Shown here piece by piece: positions 51,211 to 61,779 of a stretch of DNA of 64,000 bases. The DNA is taken from positions 992,001 to 1,056,000 of the forward strand of contig CBDCAA010000007.1 of the NCBI GenBank assembly GCA_965213855.1, read 5' to 3'. The stretch is from JBBROS01 sp965213855. Lineage in GTDB: Bacteria > Pseudomonadota > Alphaproteobacteria > Acetobacterales > Acetobacteraceae. How positions within the stretch are numbered: position 1 is the stretch's first letter; each line of letters begins with the position of its first letter. Below the pieces are notes generated by a model. That model was not told the origin of the DNA. It did not search any database and worked only from the letters and a program-made list of their open reading frames with translations. The translations under genes were made by a program, and so were the position numbers.

Positions 51211-52191
51211 CTAGCCCTTACCGGCGGGAGGAGGCGACGAGCGAAGGCCCGCCAGGGCGGCGATGAGGTCGGGGGTGACGTTCAGGGTGTCGATCTTGGT
51301 CAGCTTGTCGGCGAAGCGGCGAAGGGTGAGAGACTGCAGGATGGCGGGGTCGAGGTCCTTCAGGAGGGCGAGCTGCTGGCCCTCGGCGTCGTTGCGGGCG
51401 GCTTCGGTGATGCGAATGCGGTTCGCGGTGGCCTCCGCCTCGATGCCGGCCGCTGCCGCCTTGGCTTCGGCGGTGCGGCGAGCGTTCTCGTCTTCCTGGG
51501 CGATGAGGGCCGACTGGCGCCGGGCAAGTTCGATACGGGTCGACAGCTCGTTCTCGGCGATGGCGCGCTCCTTCTCGACAGCGGCGGCGCGGCGGGCGAA
51601 GGACGCCTCGTCGGCGCTGCCCTGGGCGCGCTCGAAGGTCGGCGCCTCGAGCGCGCGGGCGAGGTCGGCGCTGGGGGTGACCCCGGCGAGGCGCACGGTG
51701 ACGAGGGCGATGCCCATTTCCCGCAGGCGGGCGTCGGCGCCCAGGCCGGCGGCGATGCCGTCCTGGATGGGCGCGCCGCCCTCGGCCAGCAGCGCCTGGA
51801 CGTCGCGGTGCTCGATGTAGCGGGCGGCCTGGTACTGGGCGAGGCCGATGAGCAGGCTGGCGATGCGCTCGAGCGGGTCGGTGCGGAGGCGGCCGGTGCG
51901 GAGGTCGATCGTGAAGTCGACGCGGTCGGCGAGGGCATCGGGCGCGGCGGCGCGCCAGGTGATCGTGCCCTGCACGGTGACGACCTGGTAGTCGCGGGAG
52001 CGGACCTGGAACACGAAGTCGGTGTCACGGTCGTCGAGCGGGATCTCGACGACGCTGGTGCGGTCCGGATGGAACCAGAAGGCGAGGCCGCGGCCGGAGC
52101 GGATGCGCTCGCCGCGGCGGAAGGTGATGACGTGGCTGGTGGCCTCGCTGCGCAGGTGACGGTAGGCAAAGAAGCGGCGGATTTCGGCCAT
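51211..52191 (-). CDS. SPFH/band 7 domain protein
   Basis: A 326-residue protein with an SPFH domain (residues about 30-190: GRGLAFWFHPDRTSVVEIPL, VQGTITWRAAAPDALADRVD, LREMGIALVTVRLAGVTPS) followed by a long Ala/Glu/Arg coiled coil (VEKERAIAENELSTRIELAR onward). Unlike most flotillins and stomatins it lacks an obvious N-terminal membrane helix. The family scaffolds membrane microdomains or protease complexes. No NfeD-type partner is adjacent. ATG 52191 is chosen at the start of the conserved region. Confidence 0.85.
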   Translation of the reverse strand: MAEIRRFFAYRHLRSEATSHVITFRRGERIRSGRGLAFWFHPDRTSVVEIPLDDRDTDFVFQVRSRDYQVVTVQGTITWRAAAPDALADRVDFTIDLRTGRLRTDPLERIASLLIGLAQYQAARYIEHRDVQALLAEGGAPIQDGIAAGLGADARLREMGIALVTVRLAGVTPSADLARALEAPTFERAQGSADEASFARRAAAVEKERAIAENELSTRIELARRQSALIAQEDENARRTAEAKAAAAGIEAEATANRIRITEAARNDAEGQQLALLKDLDPAILQSLTLRRFADKLTKIDTLNVTPDLIAALAGLRSSPPPAGKG

Positions 52192-52355
52192 GCCGAGTTT
52201 ATGCCTCGGGGTGCCTGGAGTGGCAACGAGGCGGCGGGTTGTGGTGCTCGGACGGCCCATGCCGTTCAGGGAAAAGAGAAGCGGTTTTGATCGGCCGGCC
52301 CCGCACCCATGTTGGTATGGGCGGTCCGGGAGCGGCGCGGCCCGGGAGCGGCGAG

Positions 52356-54710
<2,355 letters not shown>

Positions 54711-54770
54711 GGGCCGGACCGGGCGGCTCTCGACGGCATGGGACTCATGAGGTCCAGTGTTGCGCCACTG

Positions 54771-54811
54771 TCAACCCACCCCCGGCCCCTGCCTCTCAGG
54801 GAGGGGAGACC
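54771..54811 (+). repeat. Family B partial repeat
   Basis: TCAACCCACCCCCGGCCCCT followed by GCCTCTCAGGGAGGGGAGAC, matching the right half of the elements near 4.9 kb and 63.5 kb. It lies in the gap between copA and the DUF305 gene, about 40 bases before the DUF305 ribosome site. Confidence 0.65.
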
Positions 54812-54847
54812 GTCGGCTCGTTTGTTCGGCGGCGAAAGGAGCATTCT

Positions 54848-55198
54848 TTGTTTCGAACCATCATCCATGTCACCGGTGTCTTGTGGGTCATCGGGCTCAT
54901 CACCGTCGCGCCGGTCCGGGCGCAGCAGGCTGCGGCGATGCCCGGCGGCTCCATGATGGGCGCGATGGACACGATGTCGAAGGAGATGGCCGCGGTGCCG
55001 ATGAGCGGCGACGCCGACCGGGATTTCGCGGCGATGATGATCCCGCATCACCAGGGGGCGATCGACATGGCGCGGTACGAACTGGTCCACGGCAAGGACC
55101 CGACGATGCGCCGGCTGGCGCGCGACATCGTCGCGGCGCAGCAGCGCGAGATTGCCGGGATGAGGCTTTGGCTGGACCGGCACCCCGCCACGCACTGA
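54848..55198 (+). CDS. DUF305 periplasmic protein (CopM-like)
   Basis: A 116-residue secreted protein. A TTG start with AAAGGAG six bases upstream gives a good signal peptide (FRTIIHVTGVLWVIGLITVA...RAQ). The mature part is Met-rich (MPGGSMMGAMDTMSKEM) and has the DUF305 core FAAMMIPHHQGAIDMARYEL near residue 65, followed by a C-terminal helix. DUF305 proteins are often found with copper efflux and can bind copper through Met and His. Position 138 bases after copA supports copper handling. Confidence 0.85.
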   Translation: MFRTIIHVTGVLWVIGLITVAPVRAQQAAAMPGGSMMGAMDTMSKEMAAVPMSGDADRDFAAMMIPHHQGAIDMARYELVHGKDPTMRRLARDIVAAQQREIAGMRLWLDRHPATH

Positions 55199-55220
55199 CG
55201 CACGTTAACCAAAGTTGAAG

Positions 55221-55249
55221 CTTTCTTGCGATTGTCACACGGCTGACAT
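55221..55249 (+). promoter_or_regulatory. Candidate Pho box array upstream of the phosphoesterase gene
   Basis: Three heptamers with 4-base spacers: CTTTCTT (55221-55227), TTGTCAC (55232-55238), CTGACAT (55243-55249), giving the 11-base period of PhoB sites. Against CTGTCAT they match 5, 5 and 6 of 7. The array lies 85-113 bases before a secreted phosphoesterase, a plausible PhoB target. No strong -10 element is obvious after it. Confidence 0.5.
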
Positions 55250-55333
55250 CGCGAGCCCTCGCGCTGCCCTGTAGTTGCCCCTTCGCCGAAGCCGTTCGTC
55301 CGTGGACGGCGCATCGTATCGAGAGGGCTGGGG

Positions 55334-57487
55334 ATGACACGCAAGCAGTTGCTGAGGTCGACGGGCGCCGCGCTGGGCATCGTCGCGATGATGTCCAACA
55401 CGGCTGCGGTGCTAGCGCAGACGCCGGATGCGACGGCGCAACTGACGACGGCCCAACTGACGACGGCGCAGAAGGTCGCGCTGCTGCGGCAGAAAGTGAA
55501 GTACGTGTTCGTGATCTACGGGGAGAACGAGTCGTTCGATCACTACTTCGGCACGTTCCCCGGCGCCAACGGCTTGCTGAGCGCGCCGACCGGAACGGTG
55601 CCCGCCAACCAGACGCCGAGCTTCACGCAGACCTACCTGGACACGTCGCTGAACAAGACGACGATCTCTCCGTTCCTGCTGCCGCAGGCGGTGCAGACCG
55701 CGGCCGGACAGGTCGTTCCGGTCTATCCGGCCGACGAGATCTCGGTCGACCATAGCCATCAGGGCATGTCGAACAGCCTGCACATCGACCCGGCGAGCGG
55801 CGTCGCGGCGAACGACCGGTATGCGATGGACCAGGAAGGGCTGACGACGGACGGGTCGGGCAACTTGGTCAACAGCCGGGGCGTTGCGCCAACCGCGATC
55901 TCGCTGGCGGCCAAGCAGAAGGCGGAGATCGACGTCTCGCACATCGATTGCGACACGATCCCGTTCATGTGGTCGTGGGCGAAGAACTTCACGCTGTTCG
56001 ACAACTTCCACCAGACGATCGTCGGGCCGTCGACCCCGAACGCGATCGCGCTGATCGCCGGGCAATCGGGCGAGACGCAATGGGCGCTGCACAACAACCA
56101 GGGTGCGACGGTGACGTATGCGAACCCGGCGTTCCCGAACCCGCTGGGCGCATCGTACGGGTCCAACGTGATGCCGGCGACGAGCAACGCGTTCGTTCCG
56201 GTCGTGAACGACCCGGGTCCGTTCCCGGGGTCGAACCTCGACAAGAGCGCCGTCAAGCCGCCGTACAACTTCGACGAGAACGCGGCCAATCCGTCGCTGA
56301 ACCTGACGTTCGCGACGCAGCCGCTGTCGTTCATGGGCAAGAACATCCAGAGCATCATCGCCAACGATCCGAACCCGCGGGCGGACCTGCTGGATGTGCA
56401 GCACGACATCTTCACCATCGCGACCAACAACCCGGCGGTGCCGTGGGGCTGGTTCCAGCAGGGGTTCAACGCGAACGACACTGCCGACCCCTATGAGCCG
56501 CAGAACACGGCGACGCCAAACCCGACCGGCAACCCGGGACTGAACACCGGGTATGTGCTGCACCACAACGCGCCGCAGTATTTCGGCTACCTGGCCGACA
56601 ATCCGCAGGTTCTGGCCAACAACCTGCACGGCGCGAAGGACTTCTTTGACGCGGTGGAGAGCCAGACGCTGCCATCGAGCGGGGGCGTGTTCTACCTGCG
56701 CGGCGGCTACGACAACAATGACGGGCTGGTGCCGCTCGACCCGACGCCGGCGATCCAGCACGCCTTCCTGGGCAACGACGACCATCCGGCGTACTCCGAC
56801 CAGCAGATCTCGGAGGCGTTCGTCGCGCGGGCAATCAACGACATCGCGAACAGCCCGTACTGGTCGCAAAGCGCGATCATCATCACCTACGACGAGACGG
56901 ACGGGTTCTACGACCACGTCTCACCCGAGCGGCGCAGCACCTTCGCGGACGGGTCGCAACTGGCGGCCGGGCCGCGCATCCCGGCGATCGTCGTCTCGCC
57001 CTACGCCGCCGCGGGCACCATCTCGCACCAGTACAGCGAGCATGGATCGGTGATCAAGTTCATCAACGCGCTCTACGGCCTGGTGCCGCTGGCGTCGCTG
57101 CCGGACGAGAAGCACGCCAGGGCGCTGGGCGCGCAGACCCTGGGGCAGGCGAACCTGGGTCCGTCGGATGACCCGGCGAACGACGTCGGCGATCTGACCG
57201 AGGCGTTCGACTACGCGATCCTGCAGGGCGTGAAGTCGCCGATCCCGGCCTCGGCGGCCACGTTCACCCCGGCGCAGTTGACGAGCCTGCCGCATCTGGC
57301 GGTCCCCGGCTTTTCGCCGAACGGCTACACCAACGGCGCCTGCGCCGCGATCGGGGTGCTGCCGACGGACTTCCCGTCGGCGGCGGCATACCAGGCGGGG
57401 CAGCCGACCGACCCGTATCCCAGCGACGTGAACCCGCGGCCGACGCAGTCGCCGGGCCTGCCGACGTCGGGGACGTGGACGCCGTGA
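55334..57487 (+). CDS. Secreted phosphoesterase (phospholipase C/acid phosphatase family, PF04185 type)
   Basis: A 717-residue secreted hydrolase with signal peptide (basic KQLLRSTGAALG, then AMMSNTAAVLAQ). Family features: VFVIYGENESFDHYFGTFPG near residue 59 (metal-site Glu/Asn), ISVDHSHQG near residue 135, IIITYDETDGFYDHVSPE near residue 515 (Asp and His), GPRIPAIVVSPYAAAG near 545. Relatives release phosphate from phospholipids or phosphomonoesters outside the cytoplasm. A short tandem (QLTTAQLTTAQ) follows the signal peptide. Its stop overlaps the next gene (GTGA), and a Pho-box-like array lies upstream. Confidence 0.88.
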   Translation: MTRKQLLRSTGAALGIVAMMSNTAAVLAQTPDATAQLTTAQLTTAQKVALLRQKVKYVFVIYGENESFDHYFGTFPGANGLLSAPTGTVPANQTPSFTQTYLDTSLNKTTISPFLLPQAVQTAAGQVVPVYPADEISVDHSHQGMSNSLHIDPASGVAANDRYAMDQEGLTTDGSGNLVNSRGVAPTAISLAAKQKAEIDVSHIDCDTIPFMWSWAKNFTLFDNFHQTIVGPSTPNAIALIAGQSGETQWALHNNQGATVTYANPAFPNPLGASYGSNVMPATSNAFVPVVNDPGPFPGSNLDKSAVKPPYNFDENAANPSLNLTFATQPLSFMGKNIQSIIANDPNPRADLLDVQHDIFTIATNNPAVPWGWFQQGFNANDTADPYEPQNTATPNPTGNPGLNTGYVLHHNAPQYFGYLADNPQVLANNLHGAKDFFDAVESQTLPSSGGVFYLRGGYDNNDGLVPLDPTPAIQHAFLGNDDHPAYSDQQISEAFVARAINDIANSPYWSQSAIIITYDETDGFYDHVSPERRSTFADGSQLAAGPRIPAIVVSPYAAAGTISHQYSEHGSVIKFINALYGLVPLASLPDEKHARALGAQTLGQANLGPSDDPANDVGDLTEAFDYAILQGVKSPIPASAATFTPAQLTSLPHLAVPGFSPNGYTNGACAAIGVLPTDFPSAAAYQAGQPTDPYPSDVNPRPTQSPGLPTSGTWTP

Positions 57488-58530
57488 TTGCGGTGAGGGG
57501 ACTGCGCCGCGCCTGCCTTTCGATCGCGTTCGCAGGCCTGGTTGCACTCTGGGCCGGGCCGGCGCCGGCCCAGGCCTTGGCGGCGATCCGGGCCAGCCAC
57601 ACGCTCGCCTGCGGCACGGTGCAGGGCGTGGACGACTGGAACGGGGAGGAGCTGCACGGCAACCTGTCCGTCCTGGGCGCGGAGGTGTGCCGGGCGGTGG
57701 CGGTCGCGGCGCTGGGCGGCACGGAGGGCCTGTCGGTTCAGGTGTTCCCGGCCGAGCCGGAGGCCTTGGCGGCGCTGAAGGCGGGCGCGGTGGCGCTGGT
57801 GGTGGGCGTGTCGCCGTCGGCGGCGACGGCGGTGCAGTTCGGCGTGGGGTTCGGGCCGCCGGTGTTCTACGACTCGCAGCGGGTGATGGTGTCCAGGCAG
57901 AGCGGGATCACGGCTCTGCCTGGGCTCCGCGACCAACTCATCTGCGCGCTGGATATGACTGCCGCGGAGCGGACGTTGCAGGACGCGATGGCGGCACGGC
58001 AGATCCCGTTCGCGCTGGCGGCCCATTCCGAGCAGGGTGAGATGGATGCGGCGGTCGCGGTGCGGCACTGCGCTGCAGGAACGGCGATGGAGTCGCGGCT
58101 GGCGCAGTCGCGGGCGAACTTCCATGCGCTGGTGAGCGACTTCGTGTTCCTGCCGGAGCGGCTGTCATTGTCGCCGGTGGTGCCGGCCTACCGGTATGGC
58201 GACCAAGGTCTCGGACTGTTGGTGGACTGGACGGTGGGCGCGCTGATCGAGGCGGAGGCGCTGGGGATCACCCAGGCGAATGCGGCCGAGTCAGCGCGGC
58301 AGGGTGCGGGTGAGGTGGAGGACGTGCGGCGGGAGCAGCTGCTGGGGCATGACTTCGCGACCGCACAGGCTTTGGGCCTGTCGCATGACTGGGCGGCGAA
58401 GGTGGTCGCGGCCACGGGCAATTACGGCGAGGTGTTCGATCGCACGGTCGGCACGCCGTATCGGCTCGAGCGGGGACTGAACGCGCTGTGGACCGACGGT
58501 GGCCTGTTCGTGCCGCCCCCGATGCACTGA
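57484..58530 (+). CDS. Amino-acid-type ABC substrate-binding protein, family 3
   Basis: A 348-residue periplasmic binding protein with signal peptide (GLRRACLSIAFAGLVALWAG...AQA). It resembles polar amino-acid binding proteins (AapJ-like): LACGTVQGVDDWN near residue 42, LGAEVCRAVAVAALGG, a Cys-containing LICALDMTAAERTLQDAM near residue 155, and LSDFVFLPERLSLSP near 222. Alternative GTG starts exist at 57475 and 57493; 57484 is taken for its 4-base overlap with the phosphoesterase stop. Coupling to a phosphoesterase suggests capture of a released compound. Confidence 0.72.
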   Translation: MIAVRGLRRACLSIAFAGLVALWAGPAPAQALAAIRASHTLACGTVQGVDDWNGEELHGNLSVLGAEVCRAVAVAALGGTEGLSVQVFPAEPEALAALKAGAVALVVGVSPSAATAVQFGVGFGPPVFYDSQRVMVSRQSGITALPGLRDQLICALDMTAAERTLQDAMAARQIPFALAAHSEQGEMDAAVAVRHCAAGTAMESRLAQSRANFHALVSDFVFLPERLSLSPVVPAYRYGDQGLGLLVDWTVGALIEAEALGITQANAAESARQGAGEVEDVRREQLLGHDFATAQALGLSHDWAAKVVAATGNYGEVFDRTVGTPYRLERGLNALWTDGGLFVPPPMH

Positions 58531-58583
58531 CGCCCGGACCACGGGACGCCGTCGTCTAATCGAACGTTGAACAGGAGAACAGC

Positions 58584-59159
58584 ATGTCGTTTCGCCTTGC
58601 AGTCTTGGCCGTGCTTGGGGCGCTCGCGGCGGGAAGCGCACCCGCCTCGGCGTTGTCGACCAACTTCGGTTCGGTCTTGGGATCCTCCAACGATTTCTCG
58701 CTGCCGTCCGGAGACAACACGCTGTCGTTCAGCTCGCCGTCGGGCGCCGGCACCTTCACGGTCGGCATGACGACCGGGTTGTTCACGTTCGCGACCGGGT
58801 TGGGCGACTTCAACTCGTTCAGCGGCGACGTGCTGAACGTGTCGTTCGCCACGCCGGTGACGGGCGCGCTGGCGATCCGGTTCGGGATCGAGGACGCGTT
58901 CGGCACGTTCGGGCCGGACACGCTGTCCGTGACGAGCAACACGGGGGTCAGCGCGTCATTCTCGACCACGCTCGACAATTTGACCCTGGCGGAGCCCGAG
59001 GGGACCGGGACGTTCCTGGCGCCCGGACTCACCTCGCTGACGATCACGAGCGCGAACCCGTTCGCGATCGCGTCGATCGCGACGGTGCCGGAACCGGCGT
59101 CGCTGCTGGTCCTGGCGACGGGCATGTTGGCGCTGAGCGCAGCCCGCCGCAGGCGCTGA
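58584..59159 (+). CDS. PEP-CTERM sorting domain protein
   Basis: A 191-residue exported protein: signal peptide (FRLAVLAVLGALAAGSAPASA), a Gly/Ser/Thr/Phe-rich beta body with no recognised domain, and a C-terminal PEP-CTERM tripartite signal: VPEPASLLVL, a hydrophobic helix (LATGMLALSAA), and a RRRR end. In the family this signal is processed by an exosortase during export of exopolysaccharide-linked proteins. No exosortase is in the window. CAGGAGAA lies 7 bases before ATG 58584. A 23-base tandem repeat overlaps its 3' end. Confidence 0.9.
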   Translation: MSFRLAVLAVLGALAAGSAPASALSTNFGSVLGSSNDFSLPSGDNTLSFSSPSGAGTFTVGMTTGLFTFATGLGDFNSFSGDVLNVSFATPVTGALAIRFGIEDAFGTFGPDTLSVTSNTGVSASFSTTLDNLTLAEPEGTGTFLAPGLTSLTITSANPFAIASIATVPEPASLLVLATGMLALSAARRRR

Positions 59160-59205
59160 GTGCAGCCCGCCGCAGGCGCTGAGTGCGGCCCGCCGCAGGC
59201 GCTAG
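59130..59205 (+). repeat. 23-base tandem repeat at the 3' end of the PEP-CTERM gene
   Basis: Three units (59130-59152, 59153-59175, 59176-59198) of GCGCTGAG(C/T)GC(A/G)GCCCGCCG plus CAG, followed by a partial GCGCTAG. The stop codon of the PEP-CTERM gene falls at the start of the second unit, so the first unit codes for L-S-A-A-R-R-R and later units are untranslated. Copy-number changes would leave the protein unchanged. Confidence 0.9.
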
Positions 59206-59345
59206 CACCGTCCGACGCCGGCGCTGAGCGGTTGCCTGTATCCGGGGGCCGTCGGGCCGTTCCGCCTTCCGAACGATCCCGGACGCGTTAGGAACGTTGC
59301 GTTAACCAGGCGCGGCCGCGCCGCGCGCAAACCGGGAGACGCATC

Positions 59346-60536
59346 ATGTCAGGCAGCAGGCGTACATTTTTCGGCGCGGCGGCGCTCGGGGCTGGCGGTT
59401 TGATGTCGCTGGCCAAGGCAGCCGCTGCCGCAGCGACGGACAAGGGCAAGCCGGGCGAGGGCGGTTTCGGCCGCGACTCCGTGCAGCTGCCCCCGGGTGC
59501 CACGGTCGCCTATCACGACCCCGAGGATGTGGGCGAGATGCCGGCGTTCACCCGGTCGCTCGACGGGTCGGCGCCGAAGATCACGTCCGGCGGGTGGGCG
59601 AAGGAATCGACCGAGCACCAGTTGCCGATCATGAAGGGCCTCGCCGGGGTGCACATGTTCCTCAACCCGGGCGCCTCGCGGGAGCTGCATTGGCACGCGA
59701 TCGCGGCCGAGTGGGCGTATGTGATCGGCGGGCGCTGCCAGACGGTCGTGCTTGACCCGTCGGGCCAGACCGAGGTCAACAACTACCAGCCGGGCGACCT
59801 GTGGTTCTTCCCGCGCGGCCATGGGCATTCGATCCAGACGATCGGCGACCAGCCCTGCCACTTCATCCTGTCGTTCGACAATGGCTCCTTCTCCGAGCAC
59901 GGCACGTTCTCGATCACCGACTGGATCGATCTCGCGCCCAAGGACATGCTGGCGAAGAACTTCGGCATCACGCCGGCGATGTTCGACACATTCCCGAAGG
60001 GCGAGACCTATATCCAGTCCGGCCCCGTGATCCCGGTGGCGCAGGCAATCGACGCGCCCTGGCCGAAGGAGTCGACGCACAAGTTCAGCCTGACGAAGGA
60101 CCCGCGCGCGCGCCGTGACTTCGCCGGCGGCGAGTTGCGCCTGGCGACCGTCGACGAATGGCCGATCTCGACGACGATGTCGGGCGGGCACATGATCATC
60201 AAGCCCGGCCAGATGAAGGAGCTGCATTGGAACCCGAACGCGGACGAGTTCCAGTATTACTTGAAGGGCGCCGGACAGGTCGCGATCTTTGGGTCGGGCG
60301 GGCGGGGCAAGGCGGCGGCGGTGAAGGCGGGCGATACCGCCTACATCCCGGCCGGCTACGGCCACGCGATCAGCAACACCGGCACCGAGGACCTCGAGAT
60401 CGTGCAGACCTGGAATGCCGGGAAGTTCGAGGAGATCACGCTGAAGCACTGGGTGGAGACGGCGCCGCGCTACCTGCTGTCGAACAACATGGCGGGCGTG
60501 CCGGAGTCGACGCTGGACAAGCTCCAGCAGGGATAG
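59346..60536 (+). CDS. Oxalate decarboxylase-type bicupin, with altered second metal site
   Basis: A 396-residue bicupin with a Tat-like leader (SRRTFFGAAALGAGGL). First site: ASRELHWHAIAAEWAYVIGG near residue 113 (H, H, E) and RGHGHSIQT near residue 158 (H); the flexible lid SEHGT near residue 186 keeps the proton-donor Glu of oxalate decarboxylases. Second site: KELHWNPNADEFQYYLKG near residue 292, where the canonical HWH is HWN. The family decarboxylates oxalate to formate and CO2 with Mn. Probably exported. GGGAGA ribosome site before ATG 59346. Confidence 0.87.
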   Translation: MSGSRRTFFGAAALGAGGLMSLAKAAAAAATDKGKPGEGGFGRDSVQLPPGATVAYHDPEDVGEMPAFTRSLDGSAPKITSGGWAKESTEHQLPIMKGLAGVHMFLNPGASRELHWHAIAAEWAYVIGGRCQTVVLDPSGQTEVNNYQPGDLWFFPRGHGHSIQTIGDQPCHFILSFDNGSFSEHGTFSITDWIDLAPKDMLAKNFGITPAMFDTFPKGETYIQSGPVIPVAQAIDAPWPKESTHKFSLTKDPRARRDFAGGELRLATVDEWPISTTMSGGHMIIKPGQMKELHWNPNADEFQYYLKGAGQVAIFGSGGRGKAAAVKAGDTAYIPAGYGHAISNTGTEDLEIVQTWNAGKFEEITLKHWVETAPRYLLSNNMAGVPESTLDKLQQG

Positions 60537-60579
60537 ACCCGTTTACGGCCAACGTTTGACCGTGCGGCTTCCACCCAAT

Positions 60580-60601
60580 CCTCTCCCGCAAGCGGGAGAG
60601 G
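60580..60601. terminator. Perfect hairpin (family A-like) between convergent genes
   Basis: CCTCTCCCGC-AA-GCGGGAGAGG, a perfect 10-base stem between the oxalate decarboxylase and the convergent ketoreductase stop codons. It is the fifth family A copy (flank CCACCCAATC). Position suits bidirectional termination, but no T-run follows on either strand. Confidence 0.5.
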
Positions 60602-60616
60602 GTTGTCGCGGCCGCG

Positions 60617-61336
60617 TCAGGCCATGCCGCCGTTGATGGAGATGACCTGGCCGGTGATGTAGGCGGCCCGGTCGGAGGCGAGGAACTCGACGAGGTCGGC
60701 GACTTCGTCGGGCTGGGCGGCGCGCTTCATCGGCACGAGGCGGCTGATGGCCTCGGGCGGGAAGGCGGCGGCGGCCATGGGGGACGCGACGATGCCGGGG
60801 GCAACGGCGTTGACCGTGACGCCGCGGCTGGCGAGCTCGAGGGCGAGGGACTTGGTGGCGCCGTGCAGGGCGGCCTTCGCGGCCGCGTAGTTGACCTGGC
60901 CACGGTTGCCCATGATGGCGGCGACGGACGAGACCGAGACGATGCGGCCCCAGCGCGTCCGGGCCATCGGCAGGCTGAGCGGCTGGGTGACGTTGAAGAA
61001 TCCGTCGAGCGACACGCCGACGACGCGGGACCATTGGCCGGCCGTCATGCCGGGGAAGGCGGCGTCCTCGTGAATGCCGGCGTTGTTGACGAGGATCTGG
61101 ATCGGGCCTTGGTCCCCCAGCGCCGCGAGGGCCGCCGCGGTGGCGTGCGCGTCCGTCACGTCGAACTGGACCGCTTCGGCCCGGCCGCCCTGGTCGCGGA
61201 TGGCGGTCGCGACGGCCTCCGCACCTGATCGGCTACGATGCGCGTGCACGATGACCTCGTGGCCCGCGGCGCCCAGCTTGCGGGCGATGGCGCTGCCCAG
61301 CACCCCGCTGCCGCCGGTGACGAGCGCGCGCTTCAT
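60617..61336 (-). CDS. FabG-like 3-oxoacyl-ACP reductase (aryl-polyene KR type)
   Basis: SDR ketoreductase of 239 residues: RALVTGGSGVLGSAIARKLG at the N-terminus, NNAGIHEDAAFPGMT near residue 83, SSVAAIMGNRGQVNYAAAKAAL near residue 137 (catalytic Ser, Tyr, Lys all present), and YITGQVISINGG at the end. The N-terminus and the coupled neighbours (two dehydratases and an acyl ligase, all with ATGA overlaps) match ApeQ-type reductases of aryl polyene clusters rather than housekeeping fabG. It would reduce 3-oxoacyl-ACP during polyene elongation. Confidence 0.85.
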   Translation of the reverse strand: MKRALVTGGSGVLGSAIARKLGAAGHEVIVHAHRSRSGAEAVATAIRDQGGRAEAVQFDVTDAHATAAALAALGDQGPIQILVNNAGIHEDAAFPGMTAGQWSRVVGVSLDGFFNVTQPLSLPMARTRWGRIVSVSSVAAIMGNRGQVNYAAAKAALHGATKSLALELASRGVTVNAVAPGIVASPMAAAAFPPEAISRLVPMKRAAQPDEVADLVEFLASDRAAYITGQVISINGGMA

Positions 61337-61779
61337 GCCCCGGTGCCGCCTGGCCGCCGGACGACGCTGGCGCGCCCGGTCAGGAGGACCTGCCCGGCAT
61401 GGCGCAAGACGAAGGCGTAGGTGGCGAGCGCGGCGCTGGACTGGAGAGGCTCGGCCTCGATGACGAGCGGGCCGAGAAGGTCGTCGAGACGCTCGGCATG
61501 GCAGGCGACGTCGCGCAACGCGGCCAGGTAACGGGGCCCAGGGCTGCCGGCGGCGGCCGAGCGGGCCAGCAGGGCGCCGTGGAGCGCCATGGCCTGGCCG
61601 GCATATTCGGCCCCGCAGAGGATGCCGAGGCGGCCACGGTGACGCAGAGGGTTGGCGGGGTCCCGATGGCTGCTTGCGCGACAGGCGATCTGCGTGTCGG
61701 AGAAGGACAGCACCGCATCCAGCAGGCACATGGCGCCGGCGTGCGGGAGGAGGGCGGCCAGCTCGGCACCGGCGATCAT
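61333..61779 (-). CDS. ApeP-like beta-hydroxyacyl-ACP dehydratase (hotdog fold)
   Basis: A 148-residue hotdog-fold protein: LAALLPHAGAMCLLDAVLSF near residue 8 (conserved His at the dehydratase position), RGRLGILCGAEYAGQAMALH near residue 48 (the acidic helix residue Glu), and LVIEAEPLQSSAALATYAFV near 105. This matches the ApeP/3-hydroxylacyl-ACP dehydratase group used in aryl polyene and flexirubin synthesis. Both ends overlap neighbours by ATGA. Reaction expected: 3-hydroxyacyl-ACP to trans-2-enoyl-ACP. Confidence 0.8.
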   Translation of the reverse strand: MIAGAELAALLPHAGAMCLLDAVLSFSDTQIACRASSHRDPANPLRHRGRLGILCGAEYAGQAMALHGALLARSAAAGSPGPRYLAALRDVACHAERLDDLLGPLVIEAEPLQSSAALATYAFVLRHAGQVLLTGRASVVRRPGGTGA

